From: Piper betle
Lineage: Eukaryota; Streptophyta; Magnoliopsida; Piperales; Piperaceae
Assembly: GCA_033002965.1 (NCBI GenBank)
Contig: JAURVB010014977.1
Span: forward strand, 62,001-126,000
Reading direction: 5' to 3'
Length of the DNA stretch: 64,000 nucleotides
The first letter of the stretch is position 1, and the number at the start of each line of letters is the position of its first letter. This document shows positions 52,779-64,000 of this stretch, in pieces. A program made the position numbers and the translations under genes. The notes under the pieces are model-generated. The model worked only from the letters and a program-made list of their open reading frames with translations. It did no database searches and was not told the DNA's origin.

Positions 52779-52998
52779 CTGTTGCCGGTCACCTTCCCCG
52801 CTACTCCGGGTTCCGGCTTTTCGTTATGAAGACGGCGCCACTGGCAAGTAGGGGTGGGAGGGCGGTGGATGGTTGGACGCCGGCGGCCGACTCCGTCGAG
52901 GTTCTAGGGTTCCGGCCAGCGGCGGCGACGACGGGTGGTCTGAGGGAGATCGATGGACGTTGGAAGGCGCGCCGCTGACGTCGAGCAGGGTTTGCAGA

Positions 52999-53078
52999 GG
53001 CCCAACACAATTAGGCCCATTTAGAGATTCTTAGGCCCGTTTATAGATGTGTAAGATCGAGCCCGGACAATCGGCCCA
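52999..53078 (-). promoter_or_regulatory. VIR: Site II (TGGGCC/T) cluster in the VIR promoter
   Basis: GGCCCA occurs at 52999-53004, 53014-53019 and 53073-53078, with a variant GGCCCG at 53034-53039. On the VIR strand these read TGGGCC, 220-300 bases upstream of the ATG. Site II elements bind TCP factors and are common in promoters of broadly expressed plant genes, which suits a core m6A writer subunit. Function is inferred from motif clustering. Confidence 0.55.
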
Positions 53079-53079
53079 T

Positions 53080-54460
53080 GGACAAAATGTCCAAAAAATG
53101 AATGCTAAGTACGAAAAATTAGGGTTGTTTATGTGACTATAACTATAAAAAATTTGATTTGAAGTTAGATAACTCGAGACGGGGCTTTTGCAAACTCGAG
53201 TACACTCCGCCTGATTTGGACTCAAAGACAAATTAATTGAATTTTGAGTTAGATAAAACTCGATTCGACTAGATAGATGAACACCAATTGGATTTTAATT
53301 ATGAATAAGAATTTGATGTTCCACGACCCCTATTTATCTTCCTTGACAAAAAATTCATGGTTACGATCAAACCATGATAAATAATTTTTATATTGATTTT
53401 TTGTGACCTATGCCAGTAATCCTAAGATTCTGAATTCGAATTGTTGACTATTATAGTAAGCTTATAAACAGTGGTGATGGATGCTCTTAAAACCGCCATC
53501 TTGCTAAAAATTAAAGTTGTACCCGAGATATAATGAGATGGAGATTATTAACCGTAACAATTTAATTACTCATGTTAATTAATAAATTAACACAAATAAT
53601 CATCCCATGAAATATAAAATAAATAAATGAATGTACCATGTGGAATGGAATTAAGTAAAAATAATCTTCCAATCAGATAAAAATCACGCCCGAAAATCAA
53701 CATCCAACCACATATTAGAACACCCCGACAATCTTCGAGAATTTCTACGATGTTTGAACTATGTCAGTCTTTTTCTTTTTTTGTCTCCTTCCTTTTTTAT
53801 AAGAAAGAAGATGGTAACCACTATTTTGAAATTCCCTCACAAGGATAAGTAGGAAAATATAACCAACATTTCTCACTCATACGTAATAGATAAAATACAT
53901 ATCATATGAGTACATTATAAAGATATCACATTTCCAACTAATCATGAGATTGTAATTTATTGACACATGGTTAATCCATGTGACTGTCGAGGACACAATA
54001 GATATCATATTATATACCGATTAAGGATTACATAGCAAAGTGTATGCTCTATGTATCCTATAGATTATCACGGAGTCATTTTATCCCTTATTATATTTAT
54101 ACTTCACAGCTTATGTCGACATTATGTTATTGTATAGTGCATAATGAATGCACTTTAGCCATAATTTTAATAATTTTTTTTCACATTGAACTATTCTTTT
54201 ATAAAAAAAATTTGTTTTCCTAACATGTCTCTTTAGACCAAATATTTCATGGTATTAGGTAACATGGTAAAGTAGTAAACATTTTTTATAAATTAGAGAT
54301 ATAATTACTTAAAAGTATTAAGGACAAAAATTTGAAGCTACTTATTAGATCTCACTTTCAGGGATAATTTTGTTGTTACTTATAAATTGATTTATTAGGT
54401 GGGTTGTGTGGAGTGGAGAAATGAGTTGAGTCTAGTTTAGGTTTTGCTCGGTACTAGCAT
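53080..54460. other. Repeat-derived intergenic DNA with a Copia gag-like scrap
   Basis: The segment 53745-53870 resembles 59990-60105 (shared GAAGAAGA... and TAGGAAAATAT-ACCAA words), the latter lying next to a Copia gag zinc-knuckle remnant. It is probably a second gag scrap on the minus strand. The remainder is AT-rich with no gene that I can see. Confidence 0.4.
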
Positions 54461-54462
54461 TT

Positions 54463-55128
54463 AAGTTTGGGGGTGTGATAACTCTGTAAAAGAGTTATTA
54501 TTCTTTATATTTTATATTGAATTTTTGTCATGTTTCAAGTGATTTTTATTTCAATTTGATTAGTTTAAAAGTTTATTAGATACTATTAATAATGCAATAA
54601 ATTATTATGATTTTGGTTAAAAAAAGTGCTAATTAATGTTGTTATAGACGGGTAAAAGAGTTAGAAGACGATCCAGAATGAATTCGGAGTGAAATCGGGC
54701 CAAAAAGCATAACCTTGAACTTATAACTAAGAGCAAAGTGCTCGAGCGTTGGGAGTTAGAGCACTCAAGTGCTGACCTTTCTGTTAAGAAAATGTTATGG
54801 CTAAGAGCTGAGCGCTTGAGCGTTGGGAGTCAGAGCCCTCGAGCGTTGACCTTTTTGTTAAGAAAATGTTATGGCCGAGAGCTGAGCGCTCGAGTGGTAG
54901 TATTTAGAGTGCTCAAGTGCTGGCGGCAAAAAAACTGATTTTTCTCACATTTCTAAAGATCTTGGTGGACCTCACTTAAAATATTTGGGTGGATCTTTTA
55001 TAAACTTAATTGGGGTTTTAACTAAAGGAGAGGAACAACTCTAAATAGCAAAGTGACGGCACGAAAGATGAGAATGAACAATGGAGAGGTTGGATAAGAA
55101 GAAGAAGATAATTTCTTAAAAAGAGTTT
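54463..55128 (+). mobile_element. Polypurine tract and start of a 3' LTR fragment
   Basis: A polypurine-type tract AAGTTTGGGGGTG (54463-54475) is followed by TGATAACTCTG, the usual arrangement just before a 3' LTR. The LTR-like sequence continues through a 74-bp tandem repeat and is cut at 55129 by a second element starting TGTAACACCCC. No coding domain remains, so the superfamily is not assigned. Confidence 0.45.
54727..54915. repeat. 74-bp tandem repeat, about 2.5 copies
   Basis: Units contain GAGCGTTGGGAGT, then TGACCTTT, then TTAAGAAAATGTTATGG, followed by further GAGCGCTCGAG words; they begin at about 54727, 54801 and 54875. The repeat lies within the LTR-like fragment. Confidence 0.8.
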
Positions 55129-57765
55129 TGTAACACCCCAAATCCGGTTCACACTCGTGAATCAAACCGGCATGTTACAGGCCCCGGTTAGGTCGGCTAA
55201 CCCGAACCTAACTTGTGCGGATCCAATCTCGGCGTCTTAAGATGAAGATACAACTTTCAAAGCATGGATGAATACACAAACCCTAACATGGTACTACATG
55301 AATGACATGCAATTCAAACACACACCAATACATATGCATATATCAACAATTTTAATCACACATAATCTAATATACCATATATTCATTATAAAACTTGGGC
55401 CACACTTCTGCTGCGTACTCTGATCACATCTCACCTCTTGTTATCATGTCTTAGCTTTTCATCATCTCATAGCATCATATTTTAACAATTAATCACGTCA
55501 CATCATCATGTTTCAAGCATTTATTCACACCATATAATAATATCATAACACAATATAAACACTCAATTGACTGACATGTGTGCAAGCGACAACCATGCTC
55601 CTCCGTCCAAGCTAGCTCCTCCAACTCGTAATTGTTACCTACATATAGTATAAAAACATGTCAGTAACAAGTGTTACTGGTCCGAAAAATAAAATAACTA
55701 TAACAAGCTGGCTATGAGAGCAAACTCTCATATATAAAAACACCATATACTTCCTCAAGAACTCTCTGAAGGGCACTACTGAGGAGCCACTGGGCTGCAG
55801 ACCCGATAGCATCCCGAACTTACTGATCTGCTGCTGGTACTATACCGCTCTAGACACTTCTTTTTCAATACTTCTCGTGAAACTTTATCCTAAGCCCTAT
55901 CCTTACCTCCATATTTCTCCTGGCCTTGAGCACGAAGGCTGAGTACTCTTAGGCAGCCACCTTTAGTACCTTTTGAACCACAAGTCCGGACATGCGCTGT
56001 ACTAAACAGTACCCGTAAACCTCCACGTTCTCCGGGTGTGAGGAACTCAAACGCGGAGTTGTCAGGAACCCTCGGGAATGGAACAGTTAGCTGACACTAA
56101 TCCAGAGCCCGCTTTGACTGTCACGGCATCCTCTGCATGGTACGTGTAGTCGATTTCTCCATCTCTCGTCTCACAGAAACGCAAAAACTATACATATATA
56201 GGCTTGGGTAGGGAGTTATATAGTAGGCCCGAAGGCAACTTTTGGTGGATCTTGTTTTCGAAATCAACCTCGAGGGATCTCATCCTCGAGGGGTTATTAA
56301 TCCAGAAAACTATTCGGTTAAATGGCTCGAGTTAAGTGGGATCCGATAAAACGCCACGTAACTCGTCCTGTAGGCATTAAAACAAACATACAATAGAAAA
56401 GAGTAAAACAGATGAGTCCTAAACGGACCTGGTAGAAGCTCCAAGCGTGTCATCGCGCCTAGGCGGCGAGCTCCTACTCCGTACCTACACATCAAAACTA
56501 AATACTAACGCCTGCTAACTAAATGATGCATCAAACTCAATAAACATCAATCGCAATCAATAATCATAAATATGAAAATAATTCTACTCATCCTATTCCT
56601 GCCAATTTTATTGTATTTTTCATAAGTTACATTACTCGATTAGCATGCTCAACTCGATCTACCTCATTAGATCACTCACTATTCATTCTCAATTAATTGT
56701 ATCATGCAATCATCACTACACTCATACTCATACATTTATCATGACAATTATTCAATTCTAGCATGTTATACTAACAATCATAATCAATTTTAAATAACTC
56801 AATCGGAGGTAATTATACCTCACATAGTCGGCAATCGGCGACGGCTAGGGTTCCGTCGCGTGTCTCGGAGCTCAAATTCGGCGCTCATCGGCGTCCGAAG
56901 CTCGATCGGGCTCGACTGGGTGAGCCCCGCAGAAGATCCGGTGAATTCCAGTGAATTCGAGAAATTTCGGTTTTCCGGCAGTTGCTGGCGGTTTTCCGGC
57001 GGCTTCCGGTGGTTTTCCGGCGACAATCGCCGATGGCGTTTATTGGCCAGAAAGTGGTCGTGTTGGGTACCCTCGGAACCGGCTCGGCGAGCCCGACTCA
57101 TCTATGACATCAGCGTGGCCAATGGAGGCGGCGGCTCGCCGGAAAATGGCAAAACAGAGCCGGCGGCGATGAATCGCTAGATCCAGCCTGCCACGGCGGC
57201 GATGGCCTCCGTTCTAGTTGGGGAAGGTCGCTGGAAAGCTAAGGGTGCTGAGGCGACCGACCGATCGCGGCGGCACTGGTCGCCGGCGGCAGAATCGGCG
57301 ACGGAAGCGCAATGCGGGCGCGGCATCACAGCGTGGCTTCCTCGCGTCGTGGCGGTCCGATGGGGGTCGGACCTGGTCGGGGCGGCAGGGCGACGTCGTG
57401 GCCGGGCTGGGTGGCGTCGATTGGTGGCCAGGCGGCGTCGGCCGTGGCGGCGGTGGGGCGCGAACAGGGGCGGCGTGGCGGTTAGGGTTTGGGCGTGGGG
57501 GAGAAAGGTCGGGGTGAAAACTTAGTTGGGTGGCAAACTCGTAAATAATACTTGACTCGTCTCCGGCTCGAGTCAAGAATCATAACTAACTCGAAATAAA
57601 TCCTAAAAAAATCCATAAAAATCGGGAAAAATCCCATAAAATCAAATAAACACTAAAACATCCTAATGATATGCTCTAAGACTATCAACCCACCCAAACT
57701 GCCCGTAATGCGTCCTAACGCGATAAACGGCCTAACACTAATTCTACAATCCACTATATATAATA
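55129..57765 (+). mobile_element. Candidate solo LTR or LTR fragment (TGTAACACCCC type)
   Basis: It begins TGTAACACCCCAAATCC, a start shared by many plant Ty3/gypsy LTRs. It continues for about 2.6 kb without a coding domain, including a GC-rich zone (56830-57525) and then an A-rich zone with ACTTGACTCGTCTCCGGCTC. It ends near 57765 where Copia reverse transcriptase remnants begin. I could not find a clean CA end or a matching 5-bp target duplication, so the right border is approximate. The long frames in the GC-rich zone are base-composition artefacts. Confidence 0.45.
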
Positions 57766-60105
57766 ATAATAAAAAAATAAACTGCATGTGATGAAATTTC
57801 AAATATCATTGTCGTGAGGATTATTTAAGCCTGTATATATATATTTATAATTTGTAAACTTTTTGCTTTTAGCCTTCAACAGCAAAACAAACTGCTTGTT
57901 GCATATAAATTTCCTCGTCTAATTCTCTATTGAGAAATGCTAATTTTACTCTCATTTAATGTAATTCTAAATCTAAATATGCTATAATTTCTAAAATCAA
58001 TCAAATTGAAGTGATCCTTATTACGGGAGAAAATGTCACTTCGTACTTTATCCCTTCTTGTTGAGTGTAGCCTTTTAATAGCAATCTAGCTTTATATCTT
58101 TCAACTGTTTCATTTGCTTTTCATTTTATCTTAAAAATCTATTTATTCTCAATTATTTTTCTTCTCTAAGGAAGATCAACTAAAGTTTAAACTTTGTTAT
58201 CATACATTGATTTCATTTCATATTCCAATGCAATTTTTCATTTTTCATTCACAAGTGAAGAGAGTGCATCTTTTATACTTTCCGGTTCATCAATATTTGA
58301 TGAGGAAGATAAGAAAATATCTCCATACATTAGTAATGTATCTCCTTCAATATCAAAACATTGACGAGGAATGTTTTCACATATACTGAGATGTTAGTCT
58401 TGATTAGGAAGGGTGTTGGAAGAAATACTCTCACTCAAATCTTGAACGGCTTCTGAAGGTGAAACATGTCCTTGTGATTTTTTTTTTATGACTCTCGCTA
58501 TCAGGATAATCCATTTCCATAAATTAGAAATCTTTTGAAGTGCTCCCCTCATTGGAAAATCATTTTCAAGAAAAGTAACATCACAAAACTCAATTTCAGA
58601 AATGTTTTTATTTATAATTTCATCATTGAAAATACATTCTTTACAATGTTCACGATATCAGATGAAAATACATTTCTTTCCACGAAGACCTAATTTTTTG
58701 TGTTTGTGGGATGGATCATGAACATAAGTGTCGAACCCTAAGGCATTAAATGACCTAGTCTAAGTTGTCATTTTTCCCATGATTCATAAGGTATGAAAGT
58801 GACGAATTTTGAGGGAATAGGGTAAAGTATGTAGGCTACCGTAAGTCGCGTATCTCTTTAGAAAGAAATGGGGGAGATCTGCTTGCATCATCATAGACCT
58901 AACCATTTCAAGGAGAATTCTATTTCGTTGTTTGGCAATACTATTTTGTTGTGGGGAATTTGAAATAATTAATTATCAAGCAATACATTTCTCTTGATAC
59001 AGTTCCTTACATTGGTCAGATAAATATTCACGATTCTAGTTCATTCTCAATGTTTTTAACATGAGATTTAATTGATTTTACGCATTTAAAAGAAAATTTA
59101 TAAAACAACTTAATGCTTCATAGTTATGAGAAATGAAGTAAATAACGTCATATCATGAATAATCATCGATAAAAGTGGTGAAATATAAGGCTCTACATCT
59201 TGCCCGCACATTCATTAGTTCACATATGTCAGAATGGACATGTTAGAGAAGAAAATCAACTATAATTGCTTTACCAAAAGGTTTTCTAGTGTTTTTTCAG
59301 CCTTTACTTAGGCTAGTTGAACTAAAAGTTTGTCTCTTGCTAACTTGATCATTTTGTCTTGACCCATGTATCCCAAACATACATGCTAAGTAGTACCATC
59401 TACCTTAAAATTGCTACATGAAGCAATTAATGAAAACAACTTGATACATTAAAGCATTCAACATCCATGTTTAGCATCATAAAACAATTAGATAGAAATT
59501 CACAACTATAATATACATTGTCATAATATATTGTCAAACGAGAATCATAAAAACTCAAACAAAAGCCAAATTCAAGTAACGCTACAACAGAAACTAAATT
59601 TCATCGAATATCAAAAACGTAAAGTATGTCATATAGGAGAAGGTTATGTCCACCTTTAAGCTTTGGTTTGCATGTTCCAATACCACAAACTTTAGCTTTT
59701 GAATTATTTCCTACATAGATCCATTTTGTTCCTGATGGAACTTGACGAAAGTCAACAAATGGTCCTAAACATTTGTTGGGTTGCACCTGAATTAATAATC
59801 CATTCAGTGTTAGATTCAGAAAGAAAATTTTAACTACTAACGAAAGATTTAAAACGAAGGATATAGGACGAACCTTCTCCGGTTCAGTACATTTCCAAGT
59901 GAATTATTTTTTTCTCGCAATTAAGGCATTTGATCATACTTTTGTTCTTTAGGTGCTTCTTAAATTAGCGAAGTATCACCCTACTTCTTTTTTTTGTCTA
60001 TTTACCCTTTTTTTGTAAAGAAGAAGACGTTACAAATAATCCCTATTTTTTAATTTCCCTTCCCTGAGGCAACTAGGAAAATATGACCAATATTAACAAT
60101 AGGTG
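57766..60105 (-). mobile_element. Degenerate Ty1/Copia polyprotein fragment
   Basis: Read on the minus strand, a gag zinc-knuckle remnant (KCLNCEKKN-H, near 59930) is followed by a pre-integrase part (59601-59786, WIYVGNNSKAKVCGIGTCK and LLYDILYV). Further on come reverse transcriptase scraps (58230-57790): DNKV-TLVDLP, GYTQQEGI-like, TFSPV, AFLN-ELDEEIYMQQ and a final RQ-YLKFH. Stops and frameshifts occur throughout. It is truncated within RT at the border with the LTR-like segment. It is a dead element. Confidence 0.8.
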
Positions 60106-61972
60106 AACATTTTTTCTTTTTGTTTTCAAACAATAATTTTTAACCTAATCAAACACTAATCGATTGGGTATATGTATTTAGATGGATATATAGTAAATCA
60201 ATCAAGATCCAGTTGTCACGGTACAGTGAGCTAGAATGTGCTGTTGAGGGCAGTAAATGCCTCCAAGCTTTAAGATATCGAGCGAGCATTTAGTGGGTTT
60301 AGTTTTAAACTAATTTATTATTATTTTGGGTTAATCTTAGTACGTAGTGCCAAGCACATAACAAGCCTCGTCTAATCCGTGTGTTTTGTCGGTGTTTTAA
60401 CGCAACCCGCAATCGAAGACAAAGAGAGCTACACGACCACCAACTATTCTCATAAGCAAGGCTATTGTAATATTTTCAACATTGCATACCTGAAATCTTG
60501 AGCAGATCAAAACCAGTTATATCATGTCATTATTGCCGACCAAGCTGCATGGATTAATAAGTTCTTTTAATTAACTGTTTCACATTTTGAATTCAATTTC
60601 TTAACCAGTATATAGCAACTCGAAATTAAAGAAAGCAGCTCAATCCAACCAAATGTTACTCGATATTTCTCGCCTCTTTTCAACACACCTCTCAGCCATG
60701 TTGTTGACTTGCATCAAATAATTCAAGTTGAAAGCTTAAAGTTCTGAACTGGGCAGTGTTTTTGGGCCATTACAATCCACAAAACCAACAAACCGGGAAG
60801 GGACAAATTAGAGGCAAGCTGGTGCACATGGAACGCAAGGACAGGTGGGGGCATTGCAGTTCTGGGAAGGGACGAGTGGGGAGATGAAGCGATGATGAAG
60901 CAAGAGAATAGAGCCAGGGGGAGGGGGTTGATGAGCAAGCAACAGTGCAATCATGCAAGAGACGAACATACATTCGAATTGTTTCAAAACAGTTGCACCA
61001 CAACATGAGAAATGCTTTCTATATATATTTTTTCAAAGCAGAAAATTTTTTTTTATATGGAGAAATAGCATATAGAACATTAGAAGCTCACCCGCGTATG
61101 TGCACCATACCCAAGCATCTTCTTTATCTTAGTTCTTAAATAGTTATTCTGTGTTAATTATTATGTGTTGATATATAACTAGGTTCTAATTCAATATCAT
61201 ATAGAAAAAAATTTATTATAACCACCACACATAACCGTAAGAAGCTAAGTGATGTCCGTAGCGACCTTAGCATAATCTTGGACATTATCAAATTAGATGT
61301 CTCGAAGACACTTCTTTTCGTAAAAACCCAGCCCAATTAATGGGCCTAACTTGTTTATTTAAAATAATTAGTCTAAATAAAATATTTATAAACCATCCTC
61401 ATTAATATATTTAATTTTGCTCTAATAATACTAAAGGTGAGATTAAATTAAGGTTATCAAACTCTTAGCTCAGATAGACGTTTACTTAAATGCACATGCA
61501 CCATCATATGTAATTTAGATTTTATTTGTAAAATATATGATGGAGGTCAATGATCTCAGTGTACGATAGCATATCCCAAATTTGGTCATAATATAAAAAT
61601 TTTAAAAATGGTTATTTTTTATATAATTTTGTAAATTTAATTATTTTTTAAAAAAATAAAATATGGTTATTTACAATGTTTTTCAATAAACGTGCCTGGT
61701 AGTCTGGGACAGTGAAAGCACCGATCTTAAGTACTATTTTTTAAATAATAAAACAAGAGAGTCCATTTTCAACCGACATATGTCAGCGCTACGTGCTACG
61801 TTGACATGCTTTCCGAGTCCTCCCCATGTGCTCCGCACGTGACACATCCTTTTCCCACGCAAACAAACCCTAGCCCGTTTGTCCGCGTCCGCCCCCTACC
61901 CCTTCTTCAATCCTCGCCGGCCCCACCTACCCAACCCCTACAAACACTCCCCCTCCCCCCACCTTCTCGTCC
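60106..61972. other. Intergenic region and promoter of the GC-rich gene
   Basis: AT-rich up to about 61780, then abruptly C-rich in the 5' leader of the next gene. Open frames such as 60723-61006 (minus) have no recognised domain. No RNA gene or transposon boundary was identified. Confidence 0.5.
61836..61841 (+). promoter_or_regulatory. G-box (CACGTG) upstream of the GC-rich gene
   Basis: The palindrome CACGTG, in the context GCACGTGAC, lies 132 bases before the ATG at 61973. It is a binding site for bZIP and bHLH factors, and ACGTG is the ABRE core. A regulatory role is inferred. Confidence 0.4.
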
Positions 61973-62878
61973 ATGGCCAGCCCTTCCCCTCCGACTTTCT
62001 CGGCCATGACGGCCGTCGCCGGAGGAGACAGTCCCCGGCAGAGCGGAGACTCCTGCGCTTCGGCGTCGACCTCGTCGCCGGAGTTCGAGTTCTGGAAGTT
62101 GCGCAACTTCTCCTTCTCCGAGCATCGCCTCTCTCCCGCCGACGAGCTCATCGTCGACGGCGTCCTCCTCCCCTTCAAACCCCCGCCCCCTACTCCGGAT
62201 GCCCCTTCCAAGCCCGATCCGGAGGCGGAAGCGGAGCCGTCGGCGCCGAAGAGGTGGAAGAATATATTCAGACTGGGCGGCGAGGAGAGGATAGAGAAGG
62301 AGAAGAAGAAGCAGTACAAGGAGAGGAGGGGCGGCGGCGGGCCGGGACCGGGCGCGGCCGATCTGAACATCAACATCTGGCCTTTCTCTCGTAGCCGGTC
62401 GGCGGGGACCGGCAGCGCTCCTCGGCCCAAGGGAACCGCCGCCGCCGCCTCGCTGCGCAAGGCCAGCAGCGCGCCCTGCTCCCGCAGCAACTCCGGTAGC
62501 GAGTCCAAGTCCGCCACCCGCCGGCTCACCCCGCCCAGCCCCGCCCGCGGCGTCCATGTTGGCCGGAGCAGCCCCGTCTGGCACGTCCGCCGCCGCAGCG
62601 CCAAGACCAAGGACCCCGGCCCCACCCCCTCTGCCGCCGGCACCGCCGCTGCGGCCTCCGCCACCGCCCCCGCCGGCGTCGGCCGTGTCAGAGTTCTGAG
62701 CCTCAACGTTCCGCTGTGCATGGGGTACCGGCAGAAGATGAGCTGCCGGAGCGACAATGACGGCGCCGGCGCGGGCGCCGATTCCGACGTTGCAACCACG
62801 GCTGCCGGAGGAGGGAACGCTAACGGTAACGGCGGGGGTTGTTCCAGACGCTGTTTTCCAGAAAAGTACATTGAATGA
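61973..62878 (+). CDS. Plant-specific GC-rich protein of unknown function (DUF1645/MAKR-like features)
   Basis: An intact single-exon gene of 301 residues. I recognise the pattern but cannot name the gene. Conserved-looking blocks are: FEFWKLRNFSFSEHRLSPAD then ELIVDGVLLPF (38-68), KRWKNIF (93-99), LNINIWPFSRSRSAG (131-145), LRKASSAPCSRSNS (161-174), GVHVGRSSPVWHVRR (193-207) and GRVRVLSLNVPLCMGYR (237-253). Segments of the type F-F/W...ADEL..G.LLP occur in DUF1645 and membrane-associated kinase regulator (MAKR) proteins, often with basic, Ser-rich membrane-binding regions; membership is an inference. No transmembrane segment or signal peptide is evident; basic Lys/Arg stretches (about 101-119 and 176-212) could bind membrane or nucleic acid. 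The ATG lies in a GTCCATGGCC context, a good plant start. Very high GC and Ala/Gly/Pro runs contrast with the AT-rich surroundings, as in many monocot genes. The antisense open frames at 61907-62871 are shadows. Confidence 0.85.
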   Translation: MASPSPPTFSAMTAVAGGDSPRQSGDSCASASTSSPEFEFWKLRNFSFSEHRLSPADELIVDGVLLPFKPPPPTPDAPSKPDPEAEAEPSAPKRWKNIFRLGGEERIEKEKKKQYKERRGGGGPGPGAADLNINIWPFSRSRSAGTGSAPRPKGTAAAASLRKASSAPCSRSNSGSESKSATRRLTPPSPARGVHVGRSSPVWHVRRRSAKTKDPGPTPSAAGTAAAASATAPAGVGRVRVLSLNVPLCMGYRQKMSCRSDNDGAGAGADSDVATTAAGGGNANGNGGGCSRRCFPEKYIE

Positions 62879-64000
62879 CGAATGAAATTACGGATCTAAC
62901 CCTCGCCGACTATCTGAGTTCCACTATTGCCCCTTTCTTAGGCAATCTGGTACAGGTCGATAATACATATTTTTGATGTCCTAGTCCATGTAATGTATAT
63001 TAATTAGTTACTACATATATATATTATCTACCAAAGGCTTTGTTGTGTTCTTTTTCAACCATGCTATTAAATTAAAATTGACAATATTGGTATTGATGGG
63101 AGAGATTTGGATACATAAGTCTGTGTGGCTGTTAGCTTCTTGACATGGGAATTGTTCAGTATGCGGAAGAGCCCTAAGTGTAGGAAAGATTGTTCAGCAT
63201 TGAAGGGCATGTAACATTTCTACTTCCTGGGATGGTACCAGTAGTTATGATGCCTCCTTTTATGATTGATTTATGTTTGGCACTTCCATGTATTTGAATC
63301 ACTTCGCCTAATTTTAGTGTCTAATTCTTATCCTTCTGGTTCTAGTTACATGTTGTGACACGTTAAGAGTGGGAAAATTGATCTCCAACTCTCTCGAGGC
63401 TATTAAAATTTGTATTATGTGGTGTTTTATGTGGAGATTATTTGGTCCGGTATTTTTGCTGTCAGAAATTCTAATCATGTCTCTCTTCGTTGAATTAGTT
63501 GTAATTTAAACATTCAAGCTAGTATTAATAAAAAAATATGTATTATGTTTTACTAGATTACCATCCTCACAGCTAGTTTAACAATTTTTGCTAAGGTTGG
63601 GGTACTCCCCAAAAAACGATTTCTTTTTGCTAGTTTGGCCAGCCTTCGCCATTTTGTACGCAAGGTATGACAATATGTGTAACCCAATGCACGTTTGCCG
63701 AAAGAGTTTATAGAAGTTTGTAATGCCGTCAACTACCGTGTAACCTTCAACTTAGCCGACATTGGAAGCTGGTTAGTTTCCTTGTGCCAAAATATGCTCT
63801 CTTTAGTAACCATGGAGACTTGTGCCTACTCCTGCCCACTAGACGTGAAGAGCATGTGAAGTAGATTTGTGAGAACTTATGGATATGGCTCTTCTGCCTG
63901 GCTGTGTCTGTGCTCTTGCTAATCACGTGTCAAACTGGTTAAATTGAGCTGTTCTGTCCAAGTTAATTATATTGCAGAGATAAGCTCCTCCGTCACATCA
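62879..64000. other. 3' flank of the GC-rich gene, no further gene seen
   Basis: The first couple of hundred bases should be the 3' UTR. The rest is AT-rich with only short frames. I see no recognisable exon, RNA gene or element boundary up to the end of the window. Confidence 0.5.

Noticed and set aside
57202..57576. Overlapping 99-120 codon frames on both strands
   Set aside because: They lie in the GC-rich zone of an LTR-like element, are Arg/Gly/Pro-rich in every frame and have no domain.
61907..62871. Long minus-strand open frames (225 and 314 codons) opposite the GC-rich gene
   Set aside because: They are antisense shadows caused by high GC at codon positions. The plus-strand frame carries ordered conserved-looking motifs and a good start context.

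Overview
The window is nuclear DNA of a flowering plant. It has spliced GT-AG genes, plant-type transposons and long AT-rich intergenic DNA. One very GC-rich, intron-poor gene (61973-62878) sits beside AT-rich, many-exon genes, a contrast common in monocots. A non-grass monocot is my guess, not a demonstrated identity.

Layout. (1) 1-4196 has no recognised gene; it holds a hAT-type element with a perfect 8-bp target duplication (2611-3498). (2) 4197-5426 (-) is a single-exon AP2/ERF transcription factor of the ERN/RAP2.11 type. (3) 8702-14576 (-) is a 10-exon OSCA/CSC1-like (HYP1-type) mechano/osmosensitive channel with an apparent 1-base deletion in exon 8. (4) 17264-52778 (-) is a 35.5-kb gene for VIRILIZER, the scaffold of the mRNA m6A methyltransferase complex. 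I resolved about 27 coding exons. Two of them also carry apparent 1-base deletions. Its introns hold two LINEs, a PIF/Harbinger element, three hAT-type elements or remnants, and a Copia LTR-gag fragment. (5) 53100-60100 is an intergenic graveyard of LTR retrotransposon pieces. (6) 61973-62878 (+) is a GC-rich plant-specific protein of unknown function.

The genes do not form a pathway; they are neighbours on a chromosome. ERN-like, OSCA and VIR all run leftward, and the last gene diverges from VIR across about 9.2 kb of repeats.

I found no CRISPR array, operon, defence system or other clearly new system. The most notable points are: three independent-looking single-base deletions in otherwise conserved exons, which most simply suggest assembly errors; the TE-loaded VIR introns with nested insertions; and a hAT-type family whose GC-rich core and A-rich flank resemble part of an LTR elsewhere in the window. 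Similarity statements come from reading the sequence against remembered family features; no search was run.
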